A stretch of 6,195 nt of DNA from JBNJEL01 sp051745835 (GTDB taxonomy: Bacteria > Bacillota > Halanaerobiia > Halobacteroidales > Acetohalobiaceae), in contig JBNJEL010000099.1 of the NCBI GenBank assembly GCA_051745835.1, positions 1 through 6,195 of the forward strand, in the 5' to 3' direction. A program made the position numbers and the translations under genes. The notes beneath the pieces were generated by a model. That model ran no database searches. It was given only the letters and a program-made list of their open reading frames with translations, and had not been told where the DNA came from. Positions 5,368-6,195 of the stretch are shown here, one piece after another (position 1 is the stretch's first letter; every line of letters begins with the position of its first letter).

Positions 5368-6195
5368 AATCTCACATAATTAATATAATACAATTCTAGC
5401 AAACTGAAAGAGATACCCACTTTCAAATTTACATCTCACATAGTTAATATAATACCAACGAAGGTGAGATTAAGTTCTTAGAATATCAAGGTAAATTTAC
5501 ATCTCACATAGTTAATATAATACTAACATTACCCGATTCAATTGCCTTGAGCAAACGCTTATTTACATCTCACATAGTTAATATAATACCTCCATGTGCT
5601 ATGTAGCTTCAACTTCCAAAACCTGATTTACATCTCACATAGTTAATATAATACATATCTTTCAAGAAATCAGTTAACCCTTTAGTCTCCAATTTACATC
5701 TCACATAGTTAATATAATACCACATCTACACTATCTTTTGACTTATTGTGAAAATCATTTACATCTCACATAGTTAATATAATACTCTTGTGCATCATTC
5801 CTCCAAATCTGTATTAATTGATCTTATTTACATCTCACATAGTTAATATAATACATTTAATGCTATTTCAATGTTAGAATGATAATCCTTATTTACATCT
5901 CACATAGTTAATATAATACTCAGGTACAATACACACCGCGGGAGCTGCAGGAAATGAATTTACATCTCACATAGTTAATATAATACCTTCTTATCTGCTC
6001 CATGTAATCGTCAATGTATCTGATTTACATCTCACATAGTTAATATAATACTACTACATCATATTCGCGTTGACTAAGACACTCTAATTTACATCTCACA
6101 TAGTTAATATAATACCGCACAGAATAAGGAAGTGATATAACTCTTACCAGTACGATTTACATCTCACATAGTTAATATAATACAGTGATTACGAT
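5363..6195 (-). CRISPR. CRISPR array, type I-B-like repeat, leader-distal end
   Basis: Thirteen 29-bp repeats start at 5363, 5427, 5495, 5561, 5626, 5692, 5757, 5826, 5891, 5958, 6023, 6087 and 6155. In + orientation the repeat begins ATTTACATCT, has CACATAGTTA in the middle and ends ATATAATAC. Repeats 2-13 are identical. Repeat 1 differs at four positions (1, 5, 6 and 17). The 12 complete spacers are 35, 39, 37, 36, 37, 36, 40, 36, 38, 36, 35 and 39 bp, all different, and a thirteenth is cut by the edge at 6184-6195. On the minus strand the repeat starts GTATTATATTAACTA and ends ATGTAAAT, which resembles clostridial type I-B repeats and would give an eight-base crRNA 5' handle. The degenerate repeat at the left also places the trailer there. 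Transcription is therefore most likely leftward from a leader beyond 6195. No cas gene or leader is in the window, so the subtype is inferred from repeat sequence and spacer length. Confidence 0.97.

Noticed and set aside
5363..6195. CRISPR array read rightward with a leader next to the MFS gene
   Set aside because: The degenerate repeat and terminator are at that end, and the handle-like ATGTAAAT end of the repeat appears only on the minus strand.

Overview
The window is AT-rich. Its purine-rich Shine-Dalgarno sites (AAGGAGG types), TTG/GTG starts, sigma-A-like promoters and rho-independent terminators suggest a low-GC Firmicute. Protein style and the CRISPR repeat family, which resembles clostridial type I-B repeats such as those of Clostridioides difficile, point to an anaerobic Clostridia/Halanaerobiales-like organism. 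That placement is inference; no rRNA or other marker gene lies in the window.

Layout from left to right. Positions 2-172 hold the C-terminal tail of an unrecognised + strand gene. It converges on a minus-strand DUF421/YetF-type membrane protein gene (201-944), with a hairpin between the two. A divergent spacer leads to a 30-codon single-helix membrane ORF with a TTG start and a strong ribosome binding site (1014-1106). A good sigma-A-like promoter (1133-1161) then drives a two-gene ABC-2 transporter: an ATPase (1198-2118) and a permease (2114-2875). The permease appears to start at a rare ATT codon overlapping the ATPase stop. A terminator (2889-2928) follows. Next is a minus-strand standalone HD-GYP phosphodiesterase-like gene (2937-3563). 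About 540 bases without a convincing gene (3564-4101) contain inverted repeats and an orphan Shine-Dalgarno sequence. A + strand MFS transporter of the oxalate/formate antiporter (OFA) family follows (4102-5331).

The right end (5363 to the window edge) is a CRISPR array with 13 repeats of 29 bp and 12 complete spacers of 35-40 bp. Repeats 2-13 are identical. Repeat 1, next to the MFS gene, is degenerate, and the repeat read on the minus strand ends in ATGTAAAT like a type I-B crRNA handle. The array is therefore probably transcribed leftward from a leader beyond the right edge. A near-symmetrical terminator (5337-5367) sits between the MFS gene and the array, overlaps the degenerate repeat, and could stop transcription from both sides. 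No cas gene is visible.

The genes do not form one pathway: they are an export system, a signalling enzyme, a carboxylate-type transporter and the distal end of an immune array. The most notable points are the ATT start, the terminator/repeat overlap, a spacer whose crRNA-sense translation reads like a Walker A motif, the tiny membrane ORF, and the structured spacer between HD-GYP and MFS, whose inverted-repeat arms resemble the CRISPR repeat core. I see no clearly new multi-gene system.
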